Shown: in pieces, positions 9,371-19,658 of the stretch
Layout: each line of letters begins with the position of its first letter
Position numbering within the stretch: position 1 is the stretch's first letter
Position numbers and translations under genes: made by a program
DNA from: Glomus cerebriforme
Taxonomy: Eukaryota > Glomeromycota > Glomeromycetes > Glomerales > Glomeraceae
DNA: 23,233 nucleotides
NCBI GenBank assembly: GCA_003550305.1
Contig: QKYT01000208.1
Coordinates: 149,258-172,490 of the forward strand
Reading direction: 5' to 3'
The notes under the pieces: model-generated
What the model was told of the DNA's origin: nothing
Databases searched by the model: none
Seen by the model: only the letters and a program-made list of their open reading frames with translations

Positions 9371-11549
9371 CTATATATTTATGAGTTCTGCTAATTTATT
9401 TTTAGCATATTCATGCCCTTGTTTAGCAGCCTTTTTATACCAGTAAATTGCTTGATCTATGTCTTTTTCGGTTCCATTCCCATTTTCATACATAATAGCC
9501 AGGTTGTATTGAGCAAAATAATTTTCCAAATTTGCTGCCTTAAAAAATAATTCAAATGCCTTTTGTCTATTAATATTAGTTCCAATTCCATTAGAATAAC
9601 AATTTCCTAAATTATTTATTCCCATTATATTTTCTAAATCTGCTGCTTTTTGATAAAATTCAAATGCCTTTTGCACATTTACATCAGTTCCGGCTCCTTT
9701 TTCATAGCACCATCCTAAGTTAGCTAATCCTTGAGAATTTCCTAAATTTCCCGATTCTTGATATAATTCTAACGCTTTTTGCAAATTAACATCAGTTCCA
9801 ATTCCTATTCCATAACAATAACCTAACCTATTTATTCCACTTGGATATCCTTTTTCTGCTAATATTTTAGATAATTCAAAAGCTTTATTATGATTATTTT
9901 CTTCATCAATATATATATTAGAAATATCAAGCTTAGCCACATCATTTTCCAATTCTACTGCATTTTGATATAATTTAATTGCTAATTTCCTATTAACATT
10001 AGTTCCAATACCATGATAATTTAAATACCCAAGTAAATAAATGGAATTTGATGAATTATTTTGATTATTTAAAAGCCAATTATAGATTTCTTGTAATTTT
10101 ATTTTATGGTAATTAATGAAATCAAAAAAGTACTTCCTTCTTATTATTTCATTTTTTCCTTCATTTGCTGCCTTAAAAGTTAATCTAACCATTTCATCAA
10201 TTACAATACTTAAATCCTCTTCAAATATATTTTCATTAATACTTCGAATTGTTGGATCCATTTCCTTTATGTCCGCCCAACAAAATTTTTGAGAAATCAA
10301 TTCATAATTATTCATCTGAGCTTTTGTAATAATTGCTTTTAATTTAGCAACTACTTGATTCATAGTTGGTCTATTACATGGTTCATAATTCCAACATTCT
10401 AATTGTAAAAAAAAAAATAAGTTAATTAATAATAATATAATAAATTATAAACCATGATTATATTTATTACCTATATAAAGATTAGAATAATCAGCAGGAG
10501 TATTTGAAACAACTGTTTCTCTATAACCTTGTAAAATTTGCGTAATTAAATCAGTATCAAATGATTTATTTTTAAATGGTGATTGACCACTTGATATCTC
10601 CCATAAAAGCATTCCAATACTGTAAACATCACTCTTTTTATTTATTGAGTATGGTTGAGTTGAATCGTTACTATCAACAAACTTTTTTGGGTCAATATAG
10701 GGAACAATATCAAGTAAGCTCGATTTTTGTTCAAATAACTCTTTGATTCTTTTTGTTAATCCAAGGTCGGCTAATTTGATAGTATTTTGGTAAACTAATA
10801 TATTACTAGAATGCTATTATTAAATAAAAAAATTATGAGTAAATCTTAATATTAATATAAATCATACATAAATTGACGTTAACAAAAGAAGTAAAATTAC
10901 CAAATCACCATGCACAATTCCTTTATCATGTAAATGTGATATAACATAAGTTAACTGATATGCTAATTTGTATTTATCTTCCCAAGTAAGATCTTTAAAG
11001 GTTTCTTTTAAATAGTTTTGAAGAGAATTACTATTAACATATTCCATTACTAATAAATATTTCTTTAATTGATTATTTTTACTTTCTAATTCGAGAAGAA
11101 ATAATTGGTTTCATTAATTTTTACAAATTCAAATGAATAAATAAAAATTTAAATTATTTTATACCTTTTGCTGTAATTCCATATAAGCGAATAATATTGT
11201 TATGAAAGTCAACTTTACGTTGAAGTTCAAGCTAAATTACATATATTTAACTAAATAATGAGACATATAAAACTAAAAACAAATGACAAAACATATTACT
11301 TTTTATAATTACCTCATGTATGATTTCTTTAACAGTAAGATTATCAAAATTCAAAAAAGATTTTAATGCAAAATATTGTTCTGAATTTTTCCAATTTGCA
11401 CGATAAACTTTCTCAAATGAATTATTTCCAATTTTTTCAATATTGGTAAAATATTTGTAGTCATAATATTTAATATTATTTTTAGAAATAACTTCTTCAA
11501 TCAAATTATTTGAATTTTTGTTAGCTTTCAATTTAATTTTATCAGACAT
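9371..11549 (-). CDS. TKL-type kinase-Sel1 protein D (619 aa, six Sel1 repeats)
   Basis: Five exons keep frame: 11313-11549, 11165-11231, 10901-11085, 10471-10813 and 9371-10398, giving 619 codons plus stop. Kinase domain about residues 30-305: glycine loop IGNNSFEKV (40-48), lysine 63, helix-C glutamate probably E79 or E81, hinge LLVMEYV, HGDLHSSN catalytic loop (160-167), DLG (179-181), PYIDPKKF (201-208), helix-F aspartate 225, and ECWNYEPCNRP at the exon 4/5 junction. Linker about 310-394 (EEDLSIVIDEMVRLTFK and YFFDFINYHK are its conserved parts). Sel1 repeats about 395-615: six units, the second shortened to IYIDEENNHNKAFEL. The last ends YWYKKAAKQGHEYAKNKLAEL. D has all six repeats and an uninterrupted frame, so it serves as the reference copy here. 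The family is known as expanded TKL/Sel1 proteins in arbuscular mycorrhizal fungi. A role in signalling is inferred from domains only. Confidence 0.85.
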
Positions 11550-11626
11550 TGGAAAATAATTTTTTTTAAAAAAAAGAAGGAAATCTTTATTTATTTTGGT
11601 TTAGTCAGGTCTAAATTAAATAATTT

Positions 11627-11664
11627 GTGCACTTATTGGTGTAACAATTACATTGATCGCCATT
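11627..11664 (-). promoter_or_regulatory. CCAAT-box promoter block of gene D
   Basis: Minus-strand CCAAT at 11635-11639, 86 bp upstream of the start codon, in the shared context TTGTTACACCAATAAG. The distal part is shorter than in A and E (the ACAATTGC segment is missing). Confidence 0.5.
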
Positions 11665-11873
11665 TAATAATAATAAAAAATTTTGGCGCAGTGTTAATGC
11701 TTTATCTGTTATATACTCTAACCTCTCTGTTGTTATTTTAGTAAATTTAAGTTTTTTTTGATAACGGTAAAGCATTAATACTAATCATAATTTTCTTTAA
11801 AAATCATGAGGTAACGAGTGAATTGGCCAAAAGTATTATGTAGATATTGCCTTTTTTATGGTACGTCTAAAGC

Positions 11874-12151
11874 GGCCGGAATTATGACATTAAGAAATTA
11901 TGCATGTGATAAATAACAGGTGATAAATAGGATTTCACCTATTGAAAAAATTGTCCCTAGAATACTTATGACGCGGGGTGACAGATATGTATTATGATCA
12001 CGTGATTCTGCTCTTTACGCCTCCCATTTTTAATAATGCCGGTCAGGATTTTATTACTTCTTTTAGTAACTGATTGACATTAACATAATTCCGGCCCTGA
12101 AAAATGCGTTAAGCTAATAGTAAACTTTTTTTGCATATTGTTCAGGGTCCT
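11874..12151 (-). mobile_element. GGCCGG-ended dispersed repeat, copy 2
   Basis: Inverted relative to copy 1 near 4180-4470. The ends are GGCCGGAATTATGACATTAAG (11874 onward) and, inverted, CATTAACATAATTCCGGCC ending at 12096. The AGGACCCTGAA end is at 12141-12151. The surrounding spacer is interrupted exactly here relative to its paralogs, which supports a real insertion. No coding sequence; too small for a transposase. Confidence 0.55.
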
Positions 12152-12650
12152 AATACAAGATCTTGATGGTATCCGACAGTTAAACTTGCTATAAAATATT
12201 ATATTAACTTTTGTTAAAGCCCGAAATTAATCATCGGATATATTTTACATACAGTATTATCCCTTTTACTAGTAGTTATTTAAACTGTATGTTTATTGAA
12301 CAATTAAGACATGTTTAGTTAAAATTATTACTATTTAATTTAATATAAAAGATTTCTATATTTTGTACTTCCTTTTAAATTTTATCCACAAAAAATTTGT
12401 ATTCAGATATATACTAAATTATGCAACGATTCATATAATTACATAAATTTGAACATAAATTTTCAGACGTTCTATTTTTTTATTTTTATACTATTGCATT
12501 GTAATTTATACAAAGTGACTTACAAACAATTTTTTTTTGACAGTTCAATCTTAGAGTGATTAGGATTGAAAATTGTTTAGTAAAGTTCTTTTCACATTAT
12601 AAATTCCCTATTTATACTTGACATGAAAGTAATTTCTGTTTTAATATATA

Positions 12651-12767
12651 TGTTGTGACTCAGATGACAATTTGCGTCAGTTGTCGCTAATTACCATATA
12701 AGAAATATTTAGGACCATAACGCACGTCAGTTGCCAACTGACGCAAATTGTCATCTGAGGTACAACA
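12651..12767. mobile_element. 117-bp inverted-repeat element (MITE candidate)
   Basis: The left end TGTTGTGACTCAGATGACAA continues to GTCAGTTG, and the right end is its inverse (CAACTGACG...CTCAGGTACAACA pattern) with only a few mismatches over about 33 bp. It is flanked by TATA on both sides (12647-12650 and 12768-12771), which may be a TA-type target duplication. The paralogous spacers lack it (compare ATGAAAGGTCAATTGTTG near 9073). Next to the right arm, CGTCAGTTGCCAACTGACG (12725-12743) forms a second, nested near-palindrome. Confidence 0.65.
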
Positions 12768-12982
12768 TATACATTAAAATTATTCATTAGTTGGCAATAA
12801 TATAAATACATGGATTATGATTATAGGATAATGTACAATTTGTAATTTATATAGAATGAAACTGTTTTATATAATTAAATTAAATAATAAAAGTTATTAT
12901 GTATTTGAGAGTTCTGCTAATTTATTTTGAGCATTTTCATCTCCATATTCAGCAGCTTTTTTATACCAATAAATTGCTTGAT

Positions 12983-15037
12983 CTATATTTTTTTAATTCC
13001 ATCCCCATTTTCATACATAAGAGCCAGGTTATATTGAGCAAAATAATTTTCCAAATCTGCTGCCTTAAGAAATGATTCAAATGCCTTTTGTTTATTAATA
13101 TTAGTTCCAATGCCATTATTATAAAAAATTCCTAATTTATTTATTCCCATTGAATTTCCCAAATCTGCTGATTTTTGATAAAGATCAAATGCCCTTTGCA
13201 TATTTACATCAGTTCCAAATCCTTTCTCATAGCACCATCCTAAGTTAGCTAATCCTTGAGAATTTCCTAAATTTCCCGATTCTTGATATAATTTTAATGC
13301 TTTTTGCAAATCAATATCAGTTCCTATACCTATTCCATAACAATAACCTAACCTATTTATTCCACCTGGATATCTTTTTTCTGCTAATATTTTAGATAAT
13401 TCAAAAGCTTTACTATAATTTTTTTCATCATCTTTTCCATAAATATATATATAAGAAATATCAAGTTTAGCCACATCATTTCCCAATTCTACTGCCTTTC
13501 GATATAATTTAATTGCCAATTGCCTGTTAATATAAGTTCCAATACCATGATAATTCAAATATCCAAGCAAATAAACAGAATTTGACGAATTATCTTGATT
13601 ATTTAAGAGCCAATTAAAGATTTCTTGTAAATTTATCTTATGATGATTAATAAAATCAAAAAAGTACTTCCTTCTTATTAACTCATTTTTTCCTTCATTT
13701 GCTGCCTTAAAAGTTAATCTAACCATTTCATCAATTACAATACTTAAATCCTCTTCAAATAAATTTTCATTAATACTTTGAATTGTAGGCTCCATTTCCT
13801 TTATATTCGCTTTACAAAATTTTTGAGAAATTAATTCATAATTGTTTATCTGAGCTTTTGTAATAATAGTTTTTAATTTAGCAACTACTTGATTCATAGT
13901 TGGTCTATTACATGGTTCATGATTCCAACATTCTAATTGTAAAAAAAAAGATAAGATAATTAATAATAATATCATAAATTGAAAATCATGATTATATTTA
14001 TTACCTATATAAAGATTAGAATAATCGGAGGAAGTATTTGAAACAACTGTTTCTTTATAGCCTTGTAAAATTTGTGTAGTTAAATCAGCATCAAATGATT
14101 TAACTTTAAATGATGGTTGACCACCTGATATTTCCCATAAAAGCATTCCAATACTGTAAACATCACTCATTTTATTTAATGAATATGGTTGATCAATATG
14201 TGACACTATATTTGATTCTTTTTCAGATAACTCTTTGATCCTTTTTGTTAATCCAAGGTCGGTTAATTTGATAGTATTTTGGTAAACTAATATATTATTA
14301 GAATGCTATTATGAAATAAAAATTATAAGTAAATCTTAATATAATATAAAACATAAATAAATTGACATTAACAAAAGAAGAAAAATTACCAAATCACCAT
14401 GCACAATTCCTTTATTATGTAAATGTGATATCACACAAGTTAACTGATATGCTAATTTATATTTAACTTCCCAAGTAAGATTTTCAAAAGTTTCTTTTAA
14501 ATAGTTTTGAAGAGAATTACCATTGACATACTCCATTACTAATAAATATTTCTTTAATTGATTATTTTTACTTTCTAATTTGAGAAGAAATAAATTAATT
14601 TTATAAATTTTTACAAATTCAAACGAATAAAATAAAATTTTAAAATATTTTATACCTTTTGCTGTAATTCCATATAAGCGAATAATATTGTTATGAAAGT
14701 CAACTTTATGTTGAAGTTCAATCTAAATTATAATGTTTAACTGAATAATAAAGCATATAAAAATAAAAAAAAATAACGAACATTTTACTTTTATAATTAC
14801 CTCACGTATGATTTCTTTAGCAGTAAGATTATCAAAATTCAAAAAAGATTTTAATGCAAAATATTGTTCTGAATTTTTCCAATTTGCACGATAAACTTTC
14901 TCAAATGAATTATTTTCAATTTTTTCAATATTAGTGAAATGTTTATAATCATAATATTTAATATTATTTTTAGAAATGACTTCTTCAATCCATTTATTTG
15001 GATTTTTGTCAGATTGCAATTTATTTTTATCAGACAT
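12983..15037 (-). CDS. TKL-type kinase-Sel1 protein E (579 aa, altered activation segment, truncated C-terminus)
   Basis: Exons 14801-15037, 14656-14722, 14390-14574, 14005-14305 and 12983-13932 join in frame to 579 codons plus stop. Lysine 63 and the HGDLHSNN loop are kept. The glycine loop reads IENNSFEKV, so its first glycine is lost, and TDLG replaces ADLG. Exon 4 is 42 bp shorter than in D and F in two in-frame gaps. The larger removes PKKFVDSNDST, the APE-equivalent anchor of the activation segment, which should weaken the fold or activity. The Sel1 part ends early: a T tract at 12988-12994 has seven T where B has eight, giving a stop after GDGIKKI. Without that loss the frame would run to the ancestral stop at 12897-12899 (ending LSNT) and restore the last repeat. 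Intron 4 (13933-14004) is 72 bp with no stop in frame, so a transcript retaining it would still be open. Confidence 0.7.
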
Positions 15038-15134
15038 TGGAAAATAATTACTACTGCGGAAAATAATAATTGTGAAAAAAGAAAGTTAGAAATCTTTATT
15101 TATTTTGGTTTGGTCGAGTTTAAATTAATTTAAT

Positions 15135-15180
15135 TTGTGCGCTTATTGGTGTAACAATTACACAATTGCATTGATCGCCA
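15135..15180 (-). promoter_or_regulatory. CCAAT-box promoter block of gene E
   Basis: Minus-strand CCAAT at 15145-15149, 108 bp upstream of the start codon. The block is almost identical to that of gene A, including the ACAATTGCATTGATCGCC segment on the plus strand. Confidence 0.55.
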
Positions 15181-16077
15181 TTTTAAAAAAAAAATTCAAT
15201 GAAGCGGCGCAGTGTTGATGTGTTGATGCTTTATCCTTTCTATTATATAATTTTAGTAAATTTAAAGTTTTTTTTTTTTTAATAATAATAAAGTATACTT
15301 ATTCTTATTTTAGAATAATTAAAACTAATAATAATTTACTTTAAAAATCATGCAATTGAAATTAACTATGAATAAAAGATTTTGATAGTATCTGACAACT
15401 AAACCCGCTATAAAATATTATATTAACTTGTGTTAAGTCCTGTAATCAACTCAATCATTAGATATATTTTGCATATTATCCCTTTTACCAGTTATTTAAA
15501 TTGTATGTTTATTGACAATATTTAAGCAATCAAGACATGTTTAATCAAAAGTATTACTATTTAGATTAATATAAAATATTTTTATATTTTATACTTTCTC
15601 TTAAATTTATTCACCTAAAAAATTCGTATCCTGATATATATTAAAATATGCATTTACGTAATTTTATATATTTTTACATACAATTTGAACATAAATTTTC
15701 AGGTGTTCTAATTTTTAAATATGACGTTATTTTTATACTGAAATTAATTTTGCATTGTAATTTATTTAATAAAAAAGTCTGATTTTGTTATACTATTGGT
15801 ATATACTCTATAATATAATCATTAGAATTGTGATTATAGTGTAATTACTAGATAAGTAATTTTGTTTAACAAATTTTATATACCTAAAATACAGTATATA
15901 AAAACCTTTTTAAATCTTTATTTCATAAATATTTTTCAAAATCCACAATATAAGTATGGTATTATTCGTCCTAAAACATTCAAAATTTATTTTGCACAAT
16001 CTATGATTTATATTAAATAATGATATTGGCATTAAGCATAAAATATTTTATATAATTAAATTAAAGAAAAAGCGTTA
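15181..16077. repeat. Array spacer between E and F
   Basis: No gene seen. About 15200-15870 is homologous to the other spacers (CTTATTCTTATTTTAGAAT near 15300, CCCTTTTACCAG near 15480, AATTACTAGATAAGTAAT near 15842). It is shorter than the A-B spacer because part of the middle is missing. Confidence 0.6.
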
Positions 16078-18261
16078 TTATATATTTGAGAGTTCTGCTA
16101 ATTTATTTTGAGCATCTTCAACTCCATGTTTAGCAGATTTTTTATACCAATAAATTGCTTGATCTATATTTTTTTCAATTCCATCCCCATTTTCATACAT
16201 AAAAGCCACATTATATTGAGCGTAATCATTTTCTAAATTTGCCGCCTGGAGAAATAATTCAAATGCTTTTTGTTTATTAATATTAATTCCAGTTCCACTA
16301 TCATAACAAGTTCCTAAATTATTTATTCCCATTGAATTTCCTAAATCTGCTGCTTTTTTATAGAACTCAAATGCCTTTTGCATATCATCAGTTTCATTTC
16401 CATTTTCATAGTACCATCCTAAGTTAGCTAATCCTTGAGAATTTCCTAAATTTCCCGATTCTTGATATAATTCTAATGCTTTTTGTATATTAATATCAGT
16501 TCCAATCCCTTTTTCATAACAATAACCTAACCTATTTATTCCACCTGGATATCCTCCTTCTGCCAATTTTCTAGATAATTCAAAAGCTTTATTATGATTC
16601 TTTTCATCTTCTTTTCCATGAATATATATATGAGAAATATCAAATTGAGCCAAACTATTTTCCAATTCTGCTGCATTTTGATATAATTTAATCGCCAATT
16701 TCCTATTAATATTAATTCCAATTCCATGGAAATTCAAATATCCAAGCAAATAAATAGAATTCGATGAATTATCTTGATTATTTAAGAGCCAATTATAGAT
16801 TTCTTGTAAATTTATCTTATGATGATTAATAAAATCAAAAAAGTACATCTTTCTTATTAATTCATTTTTTCCTTCATTTGCTGCCTTAAAAATAAATTTA
16901 ACCAATTCATCAATTATAATACTTAAATCCTCTTCAAATATATTTTCATTAATATTTTTAGTTGTAGGTTCCATTTCCTTTATATCCACCTTACGAAAAT
17001 TTTGAGAAATCAATTCATAATTATTTATCTGAGCTTTTGTAATAATTGCTTTTAATTTAGCAACTACTTGATTCATAGTTGGTCTATTACATGGTTCATA
17101 ATTCCAACACTCTAATTGTAAAAAAAAAATAAGTTAATTAATAATGATATCATCAATTAAAAATAATGATTATGTTTATTACCTATATAAAGATTAGAAT
17201 AATCAACAGGAGTATTTGAAACAACTGTTTCTCTATAACCTTGTAAAATTTGTGTAATTAAATTAGCATCAAATGATTTACTTTTAAATGGTGGTTGACC
17301 ACTTGATATCTCCCATAAAAGCACTCCAATACTGTAAACATCACTCTTTTTATTTAATGAGTATGGTTGAGTTGAATCGTTACTATCTACAAACTTTTTT
17401 GGGTCAATATAAGGAACAATATCAAGTAAGTTCAATTTTTTTTCAGATAACTCTTTGATTCTTTTTGTTAATCCAAGGTCGGTTAATTTGATAGTATTCT
17501 GGTAAACTAATATGTTACTAGAATGCTATTATGAAATAAAAAAATCATGAGTAAATTTTAATATTAATATAAATCATAAATAAATTAACGTTAACAAAAG
17601 AAAATAAAATTACCAAATCACCATGCACAATTCCTTTATCATGTAAATGTGATACAATACAAGTTAACTGATATGCTAATTTGTATTTAACTTCCCAAGT
17701 AAGATTTTTAAAAGTTTCTTTTAAGTAGTTTTGAAGAAAATTACCATTGAAATACTCCATTACTAATAAATATTTCTTCAATTGAGCATTTTTACTTTCT
17801 AATTTGAGTAGAAATAAATTAATTTTATTAATTTTTACAAATTCAAATGTATAAAATAAAGTTTAAAAATATTTTATACCTTTTGCTGTAATTCCATATA
17901 ATCGAATAATATTGTTATGAAAGTCAACTTTACGTTGAAGTTCAAGCTAAATTACATATGTTTAACTAAATATATAAAGCATATAAAACAAAAAAAAAGA
18001 CAAACATATTACACTTATAATTACCTCATGTAGGATTTCTTTTACAGTAAGATTATCGAAATTCAAAAAAGATTTTAATGTAAAACATTGTTCCGTATTT
18101 TTCCAATTTGCACGATAAACTTTCTCAAAGGAATTATTTCTAATTTTTTCAATATTAGTAAAATGTTTATAATCATAATATTTAATATGATTCTTAGAAA
18201 TAACTTCTTCAATCCATTTATTTGGATTTTTATATTCTTGCAATTTACTTTTATCAGGCAT
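16078..18261 (-). CDS. TKL-type kinase-Sel1 protein F (621 aa, six Sel1 repeats)
   Basis: Exons 18025-18261, 17880-17946, 17614-17798, 17183-17525 and 16078-17111 give 621 codons plus stop. An in-frame ATG lies five codons upstream (18276). The start at 18261 (MPDKSK) is chosen because it aligns with MSDK in D and E. Kinase motifs: glycine loop IRNNSFEKV (no glycine left), lysine 63 in FTLKS, HGDL (160-163), DLG (179-181), PYIDPKKF, KKSDVYSIGVLLWE. The linker is as in D. Six Sel1 repeats run from about 395 to 617. The fourth is irregular (GWYYENGNETDDMQKAFEF), one residue short and without the GTG turn. F is the first copy of the array on this side. Upstream of its promoter the sequence is no longer array-like, so F marks the array border. 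Confidence 0.85.
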
Positions 18262-18370
18262 TGAAAAATAATTCAACTGAAAATAGTAAAATTGTAAAAA
18301 AAAATAAAAAAATAAAAAAAGTAGGGAATTTTTTTTTTTTTTTTTGTCAGAATTTAAATAAAGTTTAATT

Positions 18371-18432
18371 TGTGCGCTTATTGGTGTAACAATTACTGTC
18401 GCGCGATGACGTAATCGATCACCGTTACGTAA
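18371..18432 (-). promoter_or_regulatory. CCAAT-box promoter block of gene F with bZIP-type sites
   Basis: Minus-strand CCAAT at 18380-18384, 119 bp upstream of the start. Where A and E have ACAATTGCATTG, F has a GC-richer insert containing TGACGTAA (18407-18414), a CRE-like motif. The palindrome TTACGTAA (18425-18432) follows about ten bases on. Both resemble binding sites of bZIP factors. Function is inferred from the motifs alone. Confidence 0.45.
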
Positions 18433-19658
18433 TGTTTTAATCTTTTATACTTTCTCATAATAAATTGTTAACGACATCATATTTCTATCCAAATGTACTA
18501 TGAAAAATTTTAAAAAGTATAATATGCATTATAATTAATAAATATTAATATTAGTTATGTCATAAATTAATGCATTTTTCGGGGGACTTTGTCTACTATT
18601 GTTAAAAATGGACCAAATTAAGTTCATGTCATTTGATTTTAATTTGCTAAAAGGGTTTGGATTTTAAAAAGGTAAGAATAATGAAGCTTTTACTACAAAA
18701 TGAAAAGAAAAGTTGAGGATTTTTAATTCCTATACATGAGAATACTATTTAATAAAGAAATTAAGTCTATAAATAATTTTTCTATATTCGACAAATGACT
18801 TGAAATTTCTTTGATAGATTTATCCAATTCAACATAATTTCAATCTCTATAAATTTTATACATTCTTTCATTCTATAATTTATATATTAATTTGCTGCAG
18901 AAAACACAGAAATGACGCGGTGTGGAGCAGAATATGATAAATTTGGTTTATACAAAGATACTAACTCGTTTATATGAAATTCCCTCTAAATTTAATGTTA
19001 AAAGACAAAAATAATGTAAATTCTAACATCATTCGAAAGGAACTTCTTTCAGAGAAAAAGAAAAAGAAAAGTTCTTGTTTACAAGTTATAGTGATAATAA
19101 TGACAATACATATACAAAAAAAAATTATTTTGTTAGAGAAATGTTTAAAATGTAATAAAAATTAAAAATAAAAATTTGCGTTTGTCATATTTAAAATTAA
19201 AGTGTTATATAATAATGTTGAAATCTTAAACCTTTATGCAAACTTATTAAAATCAAGGATAAAAATATCCTGTTGTATTTTGATAATTCTTTACCATCCG
19301 GACTACTGTATAAAATATAAAAATAGATGAATGATCATCTTATTAAAAACTTGTAATCTCCTCAGAAAACTTACGTTCCTTTTTGATGATGCATATTTGG
19401 AATTGCTTTTACCAGTAATTATTCAATCCGATAGTCATGAGTTTATTGACTCATTCATTTATTAGTTCTTTGGTTTAAATTTCGAGATAATAAATAACCA
19501 ATATTTATTTTTATACTATAAATTTATAGATAAATTTTGACTGAATCTTAAAAAACTTATAAAAATTTAATAATGATAATACTGTATGTAGAAAGTATTA
19601 ATTTTGGTGTGGAAGAGATTTTAGGATTTAGAATCACTTTTAATAAACTGGAAAACCG
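18433..19658. other. Region between the divergent gene F and the HSP70-like gene
   Basis: No convincing gene. The minus strand at about 18720-18830 reads as a short open stretch of coiled-coil-like composition (NYVELDKSIKEISSHLSNIE and on), with stops before and after and no start. The plus-strand Lys/Asn-rich frame at 18974-19165 looks like chance. The region is not homologous to the array spacers, so the duplicated unit ends just beyond the promoter of F. Confidence 0.4.

Larger units (their letters stand above)
11665..12896. repeat. Array spacer between D and E, with two insertions
   Basis: No gene seen. Blocks at about 11690-11808 and 12152-12835 match the other spacers. Comparison with 8400-8460 and 15340-15380 shows that foreign sequence separates AAAAATCATG (ending 11808) from ATACAAGATCTTGATGG (from 12153). 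About 18 bp of the ancestral spacer is missing at that point. A second short insertion sits at 12651-12767. Confidence 0.6.

Noticed and set aside
14939..15133. Plus-strand 64-codon frame
   Set aside because: It is antisense to exon 1 and the leader of gene E and has a low-complexity Ile/Phe composition.
16536..16727. Minus-strand 63-codon frame starting MELELILIG
   Set aside because: It is an alternative frame of the Sel1 exon of F, which has a complete conserved frame.
18974..19165. Plus-strand Lys/Asn-rich 63-codon frame
   Set aside because: Composition follows AT content; no motif, no splice continuation and no conservation in the window.
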